This document shows positions 10,048 to 21,837 of a DNA stretch of 64,000 nucleotides, piece after piece (position 1 is the stretch's first letter; each line of letters begins with the position of its first letter). Made by a program: the position numbers and the translations under genes. The DNA comes from Perkinsus olseni (taxonomy: Eukaryota > Perkinsozoa > Perkinsida > Perkinsidae), in NCBI GenBank assembly GCA_013115135.1, contig JABANP010000179.1:32229-96228 (forward strand), read 5' to 3'. A model generated the notes under the pieces. The model was not told the origin of the DNA, searched no databases, and was given only the letters and a program-made list of their open reading frames with translations.

Positions 10048-11872
10048 CTACGCGCTACTGTCAGTAGCAGGCAAGTTTCTGACGAGTTTCTGCTCGGCTT
10101 GCCAGGCCTCACCGGGGGCGACCTTCACGGGCTCTACCGCAACTGCTGCTTCGACGCAGACGTATCTGATTTCCACATTCTATCAACCAGCGCGAACAAG
10201 CAAAGAGCAACAACGTGATAATTTCTCATTTTTCTCGAGTGAATTACGTCCAAGATACCATACATAATGAGCCCAGTAAGGCGCGAACACTATCATTCAC
10301 GTTCGCCTCGACACGAACAATCCGTACGGCTGTTACTATCGATGCCATCAGCGCTTGCTATTCATGACAAACCACACTAACCTCGCCACACCAGCCCGTG
10401 ATGTGATCCCACCCCCTACTTCTTGTAATCGCCAGCGGGCATGTCGCCAAGTGAGTCACTGCCGATATTCCAAACGACAGTGTCGGGGAATGATGCGCTC
10501 TTCTCGATCGTGAAACTGATAGAAAAAGAGGCAAAATGCCCATCACCCAGCACCTATAAAAGTCGACGTACATCGGTGAACCATTGGAGATAATCTGAGC
10601 CGGGCCAGCTGCCTGCTTGTAAACCCTATCCACAATACCGCCCTGGAACTCTACAACAGAGTTCGGATCGTAACCTACAAGGCAAGAGAAAAGACCACTC
10701 ATAGCGTTGCGCACAGCGAAGATTCTCCGCTATATTCAATTTCCGTCAGAATTTTTATACGTCATCCGCTACAGCGCAAAACACCCTTCCATTATGAACC
10801 CCACCCAATCGCATTACACTCCTTCCCTCCCTGAGCCGTATCGTTGTAATGATGCTCTCCAACCCCCGCTACGGTGGTAGTAGAGATATCAGGAATCGAG
10901 AAGTAACTGAGGGACTGTGTGACCACTATGATCTATCTTGTTCGAGTGTTACGTATGAAGGGCTGTTGTGAACTCCATTGACTCAGCGCCTGTGTTCTCC
11001 ACTTCCATCTGCATCCGCAAGTAGTCACCACCGAGCGTGACGGTATATCGAAGTTCAAATTCAAATGGGCACTTCATGGCACTCCTCGTGAGCTCACTAG
11101 GAAGGAGCTTCAGTGATACCTGTCTTAAACAGCTAGTCATAACAATGATAGATGCTAGCCGTCTTACGCAGGGGTCCTCATCGGTGCTGTAGCTGTCCAG
11201 CTCCCACTCAGTGTTCCTTGCAAAGCCATGCTTTTGGAAGGGGCCGTTACCAGCAAACTGCGGCCAGCATACCTTACAAACACGCGCATGAAAGCATCAA
11301 GTCTAGCTGCTTCGAGCGGAACTAGTACTCACCCAATATTCTAGAGCTATCCGATGGCCACAGGATAAGCAACAGCGCGCAGCGAGCCTTGTGCTCAATT
11401 TCATACTATTCGCGATTGTCCAAAATGGTTGGTCAAAATTATACCATAAATCGCGGTAATCATGATCATCGTCAAAGTCGTGGTGCTCCCCTCTCTCACC
11501 GGAACTCCGCCCCTCATCGCTTTGCCATTCCCGTATTCTGCTGTCGGGGACATGTACAAATTGGAGTTCCCTGGAGGAACATTCTCACGTGATATATTAG
11601 TAACCACCGAGGTTACCTTCTCGATCAGTCCACCTAGCTACATGAGCACCATACAGGTAAATGTCGCATGATGCTTTCGGGTACTTGGGGTGGCGAAGAG
11701 TCACCATCGGAAGGTCTGAAACGAATCAAAAATAGTACAAAATTTGGCGATGAGAATACCATGCACGCAGCAACCGCTCCCGACGTGGATGGGGTACAAG
11801 ATAAAACTAGGTACTGATATTACCTCCTTTTCCTTTAGACACAACGAAATTGCCGGGAAGCGAGGATGCCAT
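10048..11872 (-). CDS. glucose-6-phosphate 1-epimerase (D-hexose-6-phosphate mutarotase), nine exons
   Basis: Nine minus-strand exons were joined by GT-AG introns with consistent phase: 11824-11872, 11617-11715, 11500-11570, 11168-11272, 10953-11119, 10818-10906, 10554-10674, 10420-10515 and 10048-10165. They total 915 nt and 304 residues, the usual length of the family. Introns are 108, 46, 227, 48, 46, 143, 38 and 254 nt. Family landmarks occur in order: YLYGAHVARW, then NGKAMRGGVP, VCWPQF, KHGFAR (catalytic His), TTALHTYF (second catalytic His), FQGGIVDRVY, DTVVWN and YVCVEAA (catalytic Glu). The enzyme interconverts alpha- and beta-glucose 6-phosphate in the cytosol, feeding glycolysis and the pentose phosphate pathway. 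No signal peptide is seen. No single open frame exceeds about 60 codons of it, so simple ORF calling misses the gene. Confidence 0.92.
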
Positions 11873-12016
11873 TCGTATGTGAAAATCAACTACCCCCGTA
11901 ATCACTCTACGGTCCGCTATCCAATACCACACCAATCCCTCTTCGCAGACTATAACACAAACCTAGGAGACAGCATAGTGTATATAACAATAATATGATG
12001 ACAATACGTTCCGTTA

Positions 12017-13249
12017 TCAATTGCAGACCCAGTCAGAGTCGAGTCCAGAAGGCACCCCAGGATTCGAGCCCTTGCCGCCGGGATTATGATCTTCCTCCGG
12101 ATGTACTTCGATGTCAACCACTTGTGGCCCACCAAAATCGAGCATCTGCTCCGGAGGCTGCGGGATGGCCTTAACGGATGCCGCCAGAATGCCACCGCTT
12201 GCGTGGGCCAAGTCGTTCTTAGCTTCTGTCGTAGTCTCTCTAATGGGCCCTACCGGGTAACAGGACTCGCCGCTGACGATAATGATACCAACATACGCAC
12301 TCGTGAGCTCATCTTCGGATAGAAGGCTCACTACACGGCCCACTCCAGAGCAAATGAGGATGTTCTCGTTGATCGGCCGGTTACCGCGAGTAGCAGGGGG
12401 GCTCGTCAAGCCCATAGCAGCCTGATAGTCTTCCCCCGCAGCAACGATAGTCCGTCTGGGGGGTCCAAGAATGTGCACACGGTCAGCATCAGCTCTCTGA
12501 TACGCCACGAACGCGTTACCCAAGCCACCGATCGAGATGAGCATAACACCTTCGGGCAAGTGCTGAGCAGCCGGAGTGTGAAGGGATTTTCCAGCTCCAT
12601 CGGGATCTACCGCACATAAAGCAGCAGCGGCTGCAGCAGCCTCAGCAGCCTGGTGAGTCTGTAAGGCGTCCCTACGCATCTTCAACAGAGTTGCATCATT
12701 AGGAACACCACCACGATGGTGAGCAGCGGGAATACCACTTTCTTGGCGCTTCCTACCACGACTTCGGCGACCATCACCGTCATCTACCTCAGCCCGAAGT
12801 TCAGCCGACAGTGCCTCCAAAGCAGCGAGGTCTCCTCCCAATTGCTCCAGCCGTAGACGATCAGAGAGAGCTTCCTCCACCGTCTTGCGAGTAGGACCAG
12901 AGAATCTCCTTCCTTTACTGCAGAATCCTCCCACAAACGCCTTCCTGGAGCGTTGGACTCCTTTCGGAAGAGGGATCCCGGGCAGTTCTATGCCGCCGGC
13001 AGCACCACCATCACGTTCGTTATGGATCATATGCCGTTGCTTCTTACGGGGCGGAGGAGTAGCCGTGGCGGCTGCTGCTTGAGAGAGCATCGACTGCGAG
13101 AAGCTCTCCATGGTCGCAGCGGCTGCCAGCGCGGCAACGGCCGCTTGGTCGTCAGGGTTGACTCCGCTCGGGCCTCCATCTATCCCAAGGTGTCCTGTAA
13201 GGCCACACACTGCCGCAACTGCGTTTGCTGCTGATAAGTCGTTGTCCAT
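12017..13249 (-). CDS. Ala-rich nuclear protein, possible AP2-like DNA-binding domain
   Basis: A single-exon 410-residue frame starting at the Met at 13249. The frame stays open upstream through the tRNA-Gln gene, but that extension would overlap an intact tRNA on the other strand and is rejected. The protein has Ala-rich stretches, basic clusters such as PPRKKQR and RRSRGRKR that look like nuclear-localisation signals, and a segment near residues 100-135 (KAFVGGF, GRRFSGP, TVEEALSDR). That segment has the aromatic/basic strands followed by an Ala-containing helix expected of a short AP2-type domain, which is common in alveolate transcription factors. The AP2 reading is tentative; the remaining C-terminal half is unrecognised. 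Confidence 0.5.
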   Translation of the reverse strand: MDNDLSAANAVAAVCGLTGHLGIDGGPSGVNPDDQAAVAALAAAATMESFSQSMLSQAAAATATPPPRKKQRHMIHNERDGGAAGGIELPGIPLPKGVQRSRKAFVGGFCSKGRRFSGPTRKTVEEALSDRLRLEQLGGDLAALEALSAELRAEVDDGDGRRSRGRKRQESGIPAAHHRGGVPNDATLLKMRRDALQTHQAAEAAAAAAALCAVDPDGAGKSLHTPAAQHLPEGVMLISIGGLGNAFVAYQRADADRVHILGPPRRTIVAAGEDYQAAMGLTSPPATRGNRPINENILICSGVGRVVSLLSEDELTSAYVGIIIVSGESCYPVGPIRETTTEAKNDLAHASGGILAASVKAIPQPPEQMLDFGGPQVVDIEVHPEEDHNPGGKGSNPGVPSGLDSDWVCN

Positions 13250-13373
13250 TATGCAGGAAAAGTGCAGGTTCAAATACTTGCACAAAATTATGACGACCAC
13301 TCCACTGTAGACGCACGTAACGAAACGGTTTCTCAGGCGGGGCTGCCCGAGGGCGAGCGCTAAAATTTTGTAA

Positions 13374-13445
13374 GGTCCTATAGTGTAGTGGTTAGCACTC
13401 TGGACTTTGAATCCAGCGACTCGGGTTCGAATCCCGATAGGACCT
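13374..13445 (+). tRNA. tRNA-Gln (anticodon TTG)
   Basis: A 72-base cloverleaf with acceptor stem GGTCCTA/TAGGACC, D-arm AGTGTAGTGGTTAGCACT, anticodon arm CTGGA-CTTTGAA-TCCAG (anticodon TTG, reading CAA) and T-arm CGGG-TTCGAAT-CCCG. No intron. It lies about 125 bases upstream of, and divergent from, the nuclear-protein gene that starts at 13249. Confidence 0.97.
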
Positions 13446-13994
13446 TTATTTGCTCTTGAAGCCGTAATGGATGGCAACGGCAAGCGCCTGTTCTCGTGCA
13501 CTGCCGAAACGATTATTGTACATATTCCATCGAAGCAGGCGAATGACGCTGCCAGTTCGTAGACGGGGGTGGATTAACTGACGTCACCAACTCATTTGGG
13601 ACCGGTTTCTTTCTGTAGTCGGCCGGTGCTACACGCCGGCATGGGTGATGCCTCGCGTGATGCCTCTCGTGCATGCCTGATAGAGAGTCAAGACGTTGTC
13701 TTCACTGCAGCGTCTGCTCGTTAGACAACAGAATCGCAGGCTGGCACTCACCAAATCCAATCTGGATCGACTGCTTGTCGTTGATGCCGTTCTAGCGGGT
13801 CTTGACCTTCCATCCAGAATACTCGTGGTCGGCCTACTCCTACTGGATATGGCACAAAATCTTTATCGGGTACCGGAGACAGGAGAGAGCTTCGCGGAAT
13901 GACGCAGGGTGCTCATTTCCAATTGCCAAAGGGCCCCTGGCAGTCGTCCGGTTTAGATTTGCTTGATTTATACTGTCCATAAGCACCCCTGTCA

Positions 13995-16157
13995 ATGGGG
14001 CCTGCCTCCGCTTCGGAGATTGCCACAACATTGCAAGGCCTGCCCTCCTTCACTGTCAATAAACTAAAAGACTACCGCAGGTAGTAGCTGCCTTACCAAC
14101 TTGGGAACGGGCTGCGGACTGGCACTAGGAACGGAGCGCTCGTGCCATTCCGTAAATCAATGAGAACCGTGTTAGGCACATGAGGCTGAAAGTAACAGGC
14201 CGTAAAGCGGAGCTGGTAGAACGAATCCGTGCGGCGGTTGAGCAGAACCCCGACCTACTCACAGGTAAACTCGACTCTTCAGCTTGAATGAGACGCGCTA
14301 CTCTCAGCGGCACTAGTCTGGCCACCGCTGCTTCTCCCCACTGGCCAAAAGAACTCCTCTAAGGGAAATACTTCTCACGCTGCACCGGCGGGAAGGCGCC
14401 CCAAAGGGATAGGTAGTTCTGGCAAGCGGCTGGCGTTGGAGTCGAAAAATGCGCGTCAGCAGCAGCCGCCTCTCGTCTCGATCGAAAAAAGTATGCCTAG
14501 TCCTCCCCTTTCTTCGCACAGATAATTCGCGTCCCAACGTGGACACTGCCTGCGGTATGGAGGCTATTCGAGATCCAGCCATCGAGGCCGCGTTCGCCCG
14601 CATGGATCCGTTCTGGCCTCTCGCCAGCACTGATAACGGGGTACGAGTCCTCAGCTCCAGTGTGCAGGCGGATGGTTATCGATCACCCCAGGTCCATTAT
14701 GGCCCCTTCCATAATGGAATCTTCGGGCTCTGGCGAATCGCTAGTGCGGGGACGTTCGAGACGCACGTGTCCATCCCGGAGAGGTGTTATTCCTTGGTGG
14801 CTGGCGCACGGGTATGGGCTAGGATGATAGCAATCCCTTCCAACATGGCTACCTATTCTGAGGCCAATCACGATAAGTGGGAATTCAGGAGGGGCCATAC
14901 ACAAGCACGATCATTTGCTTTCAGTTCTACTCCTGGAAATATATCTCTCCAGCACGTGTGGCCCTACAGTTTCTTGCTCGAGTTTGATGATGGTGCCGGG
15001 ATAAAGGTGGGTTCACCGCGCACGTGGTCCATCTGATCATGCAGGGGGCAGGTATCGCCTCCTGAGCATCTCCGGAAACGTCGAGATTGTCCCTTGATAT
15101 TACCGATTGCATACCGCCTCATCAGACCGCAGCACGGTTCAAGGTATGACGCTAACGCTCCGTTGACGGACGCGACTCATCCCTCCCGTAGGTGACTGTG
15201 CAGTTGGACCCGAAATTAACCCTCCATCCGCTGCTTCCAAGCTGCATTATGTCCTGGCCATCGTCATGTGCATGCCGAAGGACCCTTCAGCTCTTCTCGC
15301 AGAGGTGATTCTAGTAACCGATTATCGTCCGGGATTTTGGATCCTCAGGTCCCGATAGAGAACGTACGGTTATCAGCGTCGCGGATGAGAAGCATATTAT
15401 CTAGGAGACAAGATGAAGATGATCTGCAAATCAGCGGCAGTTCGGACGAAGTTGATGCGGAAACGCGGTAGGGTCCCCGCCACGCTCGTTCTGGTTGACT
15501 CAGTCGTAGGTCTCTTCGGCTAACATGCCCGCTGTCGTACATGAGGATGGAGAACCCCGCCAGAGGCCGAGATTGCTCCCACATACAGGTGGGCCGGTAC
15601 GCCTCGGGTGATTCGGAGAGATGCCCATCAGTGCTTTGATCTGGAGTGGTTCATCCGGGCCCAGAAGATGATGGGCGCGTTCAACAATCGATGGAAGTGT
15701 GCCATTTGTGACACCGTACTGCGGCCTGATGCGATGCTCATCGACGGTTACATATTGGGCATACTACGCTCAACAGAGGACTCGCAGGCCGAGGAGGTGA
15801 GAGCGCCTATCGCGATCGCATGAGAAATGTATACAGGTCTTCGTGACCAAGGCCACTGCGGAGTGGAGCGTCAACCCGCCCGCGACCGACGAGGAACAGT
15901 CGGCTGCATTCAAGGTGGGTTGGACGGAGTCTTTTCGCACGATCTTGTTGGTCGGCGTACTGTAGGACACTCGCGACTCGGACGGCTGTTGTTCGTTCTC
16001 GACAGCCTCTACACGCTCTTCTGCGGTGGATGGTCAGGAGGATAGAGTAGGCAAGGAAAGTCCTCTCACTCGACCGCGTATCGGGCGTCCGGTCAGAATC
16101 TCGACACCAGTATGCCTCTCAAGCGGGCCCGTCTCGAAGACCGTACCGAGCACTTGA
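13995..16157 (+). CDS. PIAS/SIZ-type SUMO E3 ligase with SAP and SP-RING domains
   Basis: Plus-strand exons are 13995-14080, 14176-14264, 14308-14490, 14522-15006, 15192-15304, 15349-15467, 15510-15588, 15632-15796, 15837-15914 and 15966-16157. The ATG at 13995 opens a SAP domain split by an intron: FTVNKLKDYR joins RLKVTGRKAELVERI. A Gln/Pro-rich linker and a PINIT-like region follow, then VPIENVRL and an acidic stretch. The SP-RING zinc finger spans exons 7 and 8: Cys in LTCPLS, Cys-x-His in DCSHIQ, CFDLEWF, then WKCAIC. This layout is diagnostic of PIAS/SIZ ligases, which transfer SUMO to chromatin-bound proteins. Weak points are the exon 4/5 junction, where the best donor does not match phase, and the 3' end, where another frame ending near 16185 carries a basic KRARLEDR stretch. 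Confidence 0.85.
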
Positions 16158-17318
16158 CCGAGGCCTGGCAAGGGGCCTCTGATGGGTGAGGACGGCTTGT
16201 CTGTAGCGTGGAGTAGTCCTCCTTTGCGGTGACTGTAGGCATCACGAAGAGAGCACCGGTGAAGTTGTTGACCTCTGCGATGACGATGGCGATTGCTGCT
16301 GAGGGTGAAGACCACAACCTACTTCTGTTGATGATGTTCCTTTCGATCTACCTATTCCTCTCTAATGTGTGATACAACGTTAATGCATCGTAACATTTTG
16401 TACAGTTTCGTGTGAGCAGCATACTCTAGGCCGTGCAGTTTTGGGTTGAAGTCCACGTATCGTAACACTCCGCGTCTCTGGTGAATATCAATCCCGTGGA
16501 GACCGTCGAGTTAAACTCAGGAGAAACCTAAGACTTCCATACGAAAGCCGGGGTTAGAAGCATCTCCCACACTCATTCAATTGTGATGATCTCCCGCATG
16601 GTAAAAGAAGGCCTGACAGTAGCTGCTACTCGAGTGGCCTGTGCACTCGTAAACAGCTGGCTACTCGCAGCGAGCAATCATACTATCATCTCCTCGCGGG
16701 ATCCTTGCAACGTGATGCACCTGCTGATGATATCAGCAGATGTGCGATCAATGCTCGCCCGGGGCCACTGGCATAGAAGATGGATCACCACGGTGAATGT
16801 TCACGCTAACACGAACGCTCCCAGCGAGAATAAGTGCATCTGCGTCGCAGTTCTCGCGTCACTCAGCAGAATCTGCTCAGAATGTCGGGGGGACAGTGTT
16901 TACCTGTGCGCCTGCCCCAAAGCTAGCACCAAACACTCGATAATTGTCCGTACGACTATGACAAACGGACTCTTGATGGCTCGGCCCATCGTGTACGACA
17001 CCCTTCCAGCGGCAAGGCATGAATTCATATTCTACTTCCCCGCTTGCCCCCGCTCGGCGTTGGTGGCTCATCGATGGCGCGTGCAGGAGCCGCGTGTCTC
17101 ATGTGATGCACCTGCTAATCGTTGAAGTACATCCAGAATCGTCACTAGGACGGCATCCGGGTGGAGCTGTCAACGTTTGGTCACGATATGTACCCTCCAC
17201 ACTGACTTCACCATGCACTGCACTACTCCATCCCATCGTCACACATAAATATCTTCCCTCCGAGGGGTGACACCGGACGAGCGCCATCAAATCGCAAGTC
17301 GCTCCCTGTCTCTTAGCG
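16158..17318. other. no confident gene; possible minus-strand exons
   Basis: Minus-strand segments near 17070-16930 and 17290-17100 have protein-like composition, and the first ends at a good donor (CAG|GTAAAC near 16905), but no frame chain could be completed. A 180-codon plus-strand frame at 16583-17125 has a Cys/Ser-rich composition without a domain. A 14-base direct repeat (GTGATGCACCTGCT) occurs at 16712-16725 and 17103-17116. Confidence 0.35.
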
Positions 17319-18231
17319 ATGGCACTCGGCTTAGCCAGGCTGCACAGAAAGAATCATATCGGGCCTCTACATTCATGTCGATGTAGGGGGTGGGTGAGCC
17401 TCAGGATGCTGCGCGGGCCGAGGCGTTCTCCGCCAATGCAGAATATGGTCGACGCAAGCGCATACATGAGGGACGTGCAACGTACGACACTCCCCATACG
17501 TTTTCGCTCCATATCTCATCGCTTTCATGCTTCTGTTTTCCTAATGCTCACTAAACGACCAACCTATATCGATTTGGACGATTGCCCGGAGAACTTCCTG
17601 GCTTGGTCTGGGACCTATCAATACTCCACTGCAAGGTCCGGTCGAGAAGTCCTTGCTCGCATAAGGGGCTCAAGAGTACGGCTAGCAGTTTATGCTACTA
17701 TACTAACCATTCTGACTCTCGCGGTGTTATCTATCGCCTGGTGGCCGTACTTGCTCGCATCATATGAGGCGAATGCTCTCACTATCTCGATCGAGACTTT
17801 CGAGACCACGGCTCCTGTTGACTACGCGTCTGCTTTTCTCGCACCTACCCGATGCATGCGAGGGAGTGCCCTGCTGAAGATAACGTATGGAGGTTCGGAC
17901 GACATCACCGTCCAAAGCTTGGAAGCCGTCTTGGGTTCCCAACGATGAAATGAACACGCCAATTTACCTCAGTTTCGCTGACTTCCGGGTCACGTCGCAG
18001 GCGGAGAGTAAAATCACCGTTCCGTTCTATTTACGGATGTTCTTCGTTGAAGAGTATGACCGCATGAGACGAGAGTCTGCTAATGGAACTCTCATAGTGA
18101 GCTTCGCAGGGTGCACGCTCGAGGCGCGAGGTTTGAGATATGCGAAAGACCTGGATTATGCCGTTGGCGTTGAGAACTTCACGCTGGTGCCGTTCGACGA
18201 TGATTCGGATATCGATATACTTGAAGCGTGA
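17319..18231 (+). CDS. single-pass membrane protein, unrecognised
   Basis: Exon 17319-17884 and exon 17973-18231 join in phase through an 88-nt GT-AG intron (AC|GTATGG to CTCAG|T); both frames then read without interruption to the stop at 18231. The product has about 135 polar residues, one strong membrane helix (AVYATILTILTLAVLSIAWW), then about 170 residues of mixed strands ending in an acidic tail. This is a type II-like arrangement, somewhat like small membrane proteins with LEA-type beta domains, but no motif is diagnostic. The first ATG is used; another start or a 5' intron is possible. Confidence 0.5.
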
Positions 18232-19003
18232 CTTCGGGAACTCTTTTATTGTAGCATATCACAGCTAGTATTGCCTTTTAGAAGCGATAACAAATCACCG
18301 ACTGACTCTGCGTATGTGTCGAAGTTGCCCGGGTGTCCCTTAGAAATCCTGCCTGGAATGATTCGTGAGTTGTAGTTGAGTTGATCAATCAGAAAGGCAA
18401 AATCCATTCATAAGCGCTGATGAGCAGTCGCCTCTTCGGGCTGGTACGGTCGAGGTGGGAAAGCTGTACCATAACTGAGTGGCAAGGATCATCACAACAT
18501 AGCTTAACTTTGTTGCAGTGGACCTCATGGACCCATCTCCTCTACGACGTACGACAGATTCATACCGACAGACTAGGTTCCGCGGTTGTAGTGGAACTGC
18601 CGCCATTGCAAGGAGTTTCGACTCGAAACTCGAAACTTCCGAGTCTCGATATGTGTATCTATCTTTTTGTTACATTGTCTCACCATCACTTCGCAACGCT
18701 CAACAGCTGCCCGTTGTGAAACCATAGACTTATCGTCAAAGTATGACGTAAGAATCACTCAAGATCATGCTGAACGTCACACTGAATGCCAACTCCAGTC
18801 AGCTCAGAAGGTGATCAGATCCTCGTGTGGGCCCCGATGGCGAGCCGCAGTCTACAGAATGAGAAGACACCATACCCTATCAAGAGAATCCCGACCTTGT
18901 CATCTCAACGGCCTTTCGGGGCAGCATCTTAGATTCCCTAAGGCCCCTTACAAGTGAAAACTGGCGCGATCGGTCAACACGCTTCGAAGCAGGCAACAAG
19001 ACC
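18232..19003. other. intergenic, no gene seen
   Basis: Only short competing frames on both strands. The 3' end of the plus-strand membrane-protein gene lies at the left. Confidence 0.35.
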
Positions 19004-19294
19004 TTACTTCATTCTGGAAGACCTCGCGTGAATTTCCGAAGTCATCCATCGTCGCGTCAAGACCGAACTCATCGACATCATCGAAACGCTGATGGCGCCG
19101 AGGTTGCAACCACCGCGAGAAACGCCTGCAGGGTGTGATCGACTGGAGGAGGACTGGACGAGACGAACAGCAGCCCACCTGTATCCACAAAGAAGTATTC
19201 CCGCAACTGATCCGAAAACGAGAACGGCAAAAACGAGTGATCGAGTAGAAGATATTCCGGAAAGCGACCTGACCATACCGAGTTTGCGCGACAA
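19004..19294 (-). CDS. possible membrane-protein exon(s), unrecognised
   Basis: A minus-strand frame carries a basic/Ser-rich stretch, a hydrophobic helix (LVFAVLVFGSVAGILLCGY) and then Ser-rich residues. An overlapping minus-strand frame has an acidic FDDVDEFGLDATMDDFG segment that ends at a good donor (GAA|GTAAGG near 19010), so the coding frame probably changes across an intron. The layout of membrane helix then acidic/beta segment echoes the gene at 17319-18231. The full structure was not resolved. Confidence 0.3.
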   Translation of the reverse strand: MSRKLGMVRSLSGISSTRSLVFAVLVFGSVAGILLCGYRWAAVRLVQSSSSRSHPAGVSRGGCNLGAISVSMMSMSSVLTRRWMTSEIHARSSRMK

Positions 19295-19971
19295 CAGGTA
19301 ACCCCGCAGGTAGCTCTGCGTGGTGGTTCCAAGAGATTATGTTGGCTGGTCTTTGGATAAGCATCATGTGAGAAACGACAATGCGCATTCGCGGGATACT
19401 CAAGAAATGAGGTGAGGGGAGCATGCGAGGCTAGCATTGCGAGCCCACGAGTTGACTGAACAACAGCGATTGAACTACTCCATGGCGGAGAGTGGCTTCT
19501 CAGTGCTGCCGCGCTGTCTATTCACCGCAACTGTTGCGACACATGATCTTTCCTGGCCGCTGATGGCGCAAAGAAAGTACCTGCAAGGAATGATTTTGCG
19601 CCGCCTGTCAGGGTTCTTGACATTCCTTCGTGCTAGCCCCTAGACCTACTCATCGACATCTGGTATCCACGAGGGCCTCGTGAAAAACGCTTTCGAGCGA
19701 TATGATCTCCCACCCATCAGAGGGTCGAGTCGCGGAACTGTCATAGCAATCGAAAATGATGCTAGCTAGGTTTATACTCACGTATAGGAGAGCAGGTGCC
19801 AGAACACCGATTTCGTCTGGGATATGCAGAAGTCCTCGTGCGGGTCCACCTCGACATCGAAGCCTTCTTCTTCTGTGTTCAAACTGATGTACTTGAGACA
19901 GCCATCCTGCAGAGGGAATCGTCCTCTCCAAGGGACCTAAGCCTAGAATCGCGCAGCCTTCGCAAGCGCCC

Positions 19972-20949
19972 TCATGGGTCATTGCGAAGGCCGACTTTCA
20001 CCTTTTCGCTGTAAGAGACGGCCTCTGAAGCTTCACCATCGTTATCTGTATAACTTTCCGTGGTCATTGACTCTGCGGGAGGGCTCGTCTGTGCGATCGT
20101 AGTCAAGATGTTATCCGAGGTTGGGCCGAGGCTGAGACCACTCGTCTCTCCGAAAGTTTCGAGAGAGTCATCTCCGCCATCTGTATTCTCCAGAGTCTCG
20201 GTCAGAGTAGAACTCCCCCAGGTTCCGTTTGCAGCGGAGAAGGTAGTCTCCGACTCAATGTTCGCCACACCAGTGTCTTCGCTTGTGGGATGATCATCAT
20301 AGGAGCTCTCACCAGCCGAGTTGGTCGCAGTCTCGTATCGAACCACACCAGTGACCTCGGTGCTGTTATGATGATCATCCACGTTATCCCCTCTTGAGCT
20401 AGAGTGGGTTGTGTGCTCGACGCTAGCCGGCTCGAACGTAGCGTCGTGTGGTACGGCTGGAAACCCTTCAGAGACCACCAGGGCGACGGTGTCTTCTTTC
20501 TGAACACTCGAAGTGACTGGCTGAGACCTCTCGTCATGGACGTAGTAAATGCCGCCGGTAGTTGATGCTATGTACTCGCTAACGTCACTTGATTCAGGTG
20601 AACGTGGAATCACACTTGAGGTCTCGGATAAACCCCCTGTCTCCAGGATGCCTCCGTCTCACTGTTGGCTTGCCCAGTCACGTAAGACTCTTCGCTCACG
20701 GTGACTGTACGGTCGTTAGAACTCGGGAGAAGCGGCAATCGAATTGCTGTCGTTCACGCCGTCTGTAGTGTTTTCGTCGTGAGAGACGCCTTTTGACGTG
20801 CTGTCGAGGTTGTCGGGTTCACTTTCAGTATCGACCTTAACCTCAGTTTCAACTTCTGCGTCGAAGCTTCTTTTCATCAGCAATGACTTGCGTTTGGTGT
20901 AGCTGCTAGCATGCTCCTCACTCGTGGGAGACGGAGAGGGAGAGCTCAT
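19972..20949 (-). CDS. acidic Ser/Thr-rich low-complexity protein, frame broken once
   Basis: From an ATG at 20949 the frame reads through an acidic, Ser/Thr-rich sequence to a stop at 20716. The same frame resumes at about 20640 and continues with the same composition to 19972. Between them, bases of the +1 frame carry similar composition (TVSEESY, GQANSETEAS). Removing one T near 20718 and restoring one base near 20650 would give a single frame of about 325 codons; an intron with a weak donor near 20750 is the alternative. No signal peptide or domain is seen. The composition resembles a mucin-like or disordered protein. Function unknown. Confidence 0.45.
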
Positions 20950-21837
20950 AAAACCAACCAACTTGCATACGACAATGGCAGGGGCGTCGCAAGGCAACCG
21001 TTCACGTTGTGAGTAAAACCTAGGCAACTCCTTGCTAGGCGGGGCCCTCGAGGCTTGAGAATTCAATTATCTACATAGCGAGTGACAGGGCCTCGTGTCC
21101 ATAATCCGCCCGCTCATGCGGCATGAGTCATGCCCCGACCAACTTCAGCATTGACAAAGGCAAATCGAAGTCGTTCAACAAGACCAAAAATGATTCAATC
21201 ATGGGCGCTCAGAAACCAACAGCAAAGATGGTTACCACGCAGCACATGCCCGAGTCCAATCGATGGTCTTTTCGCGGCCATACGCACGTCAGCGTCTCTG
21301 CAAAAAGCATATGCATCGACACGTCAGTCCCATCATGCTTTAGTTCAGAGCACGGATTTGACCGGAGCTCCGGGAGAAGACAAGGCGAACCAGCACTTGG
21401 CGTCGCTCACTGTCACTGTCAGGCTCCCACCAGCACGAGGTCGCAGCATGCATGGTCGAGTTGTTCTTCTGCATCATCGCGCACGTAACTGCAACACAAG
21501 CAGCAATAAAACTGCATACCACCAGGGGACGAGTGGACGCTTTTTCCACAGCAGGAAGGACGGGCTGGACGCGGGTTTTGCGAACACAGAGAAACCAGCC
21601 CACCCATGAATTTGAAAGATCTCCACTTTTCCTTTAGCCGCTTCATGACCGTCTCGCAGATCTGATCACTCCAGGCCTTTGTACAAGTCTCGTCGTATCT
21701 GCGAAAAACATATACCCTTCAGCTTAGAGACCTGGACTGCCAGGCTGACAGAAAGGTAACATCAGCGCATCTCTCGAGAGCCCACAAAACAGCCCAGAGT
21801 CCATCCTAGAGTCGTGACTTCGTGCTTTCATGGTCGT

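Noticed and set aside
12017..13501. 494-codon frame extending the Ala-rich nuclear protein upstream to 13501
   Set aside because: The extra 84 codons run antisense through an intact tRNA-Gln gene and lack protein-like composition; the ATG at 13249 is used instead.
16712..17116. 14-base direct repeat GTGATGCACCTGCT at 16712 and 17103
   Set aside because: Only two copies, no inverted ends, target-site duplication or coding content between them; not a mobile element on this evidence.
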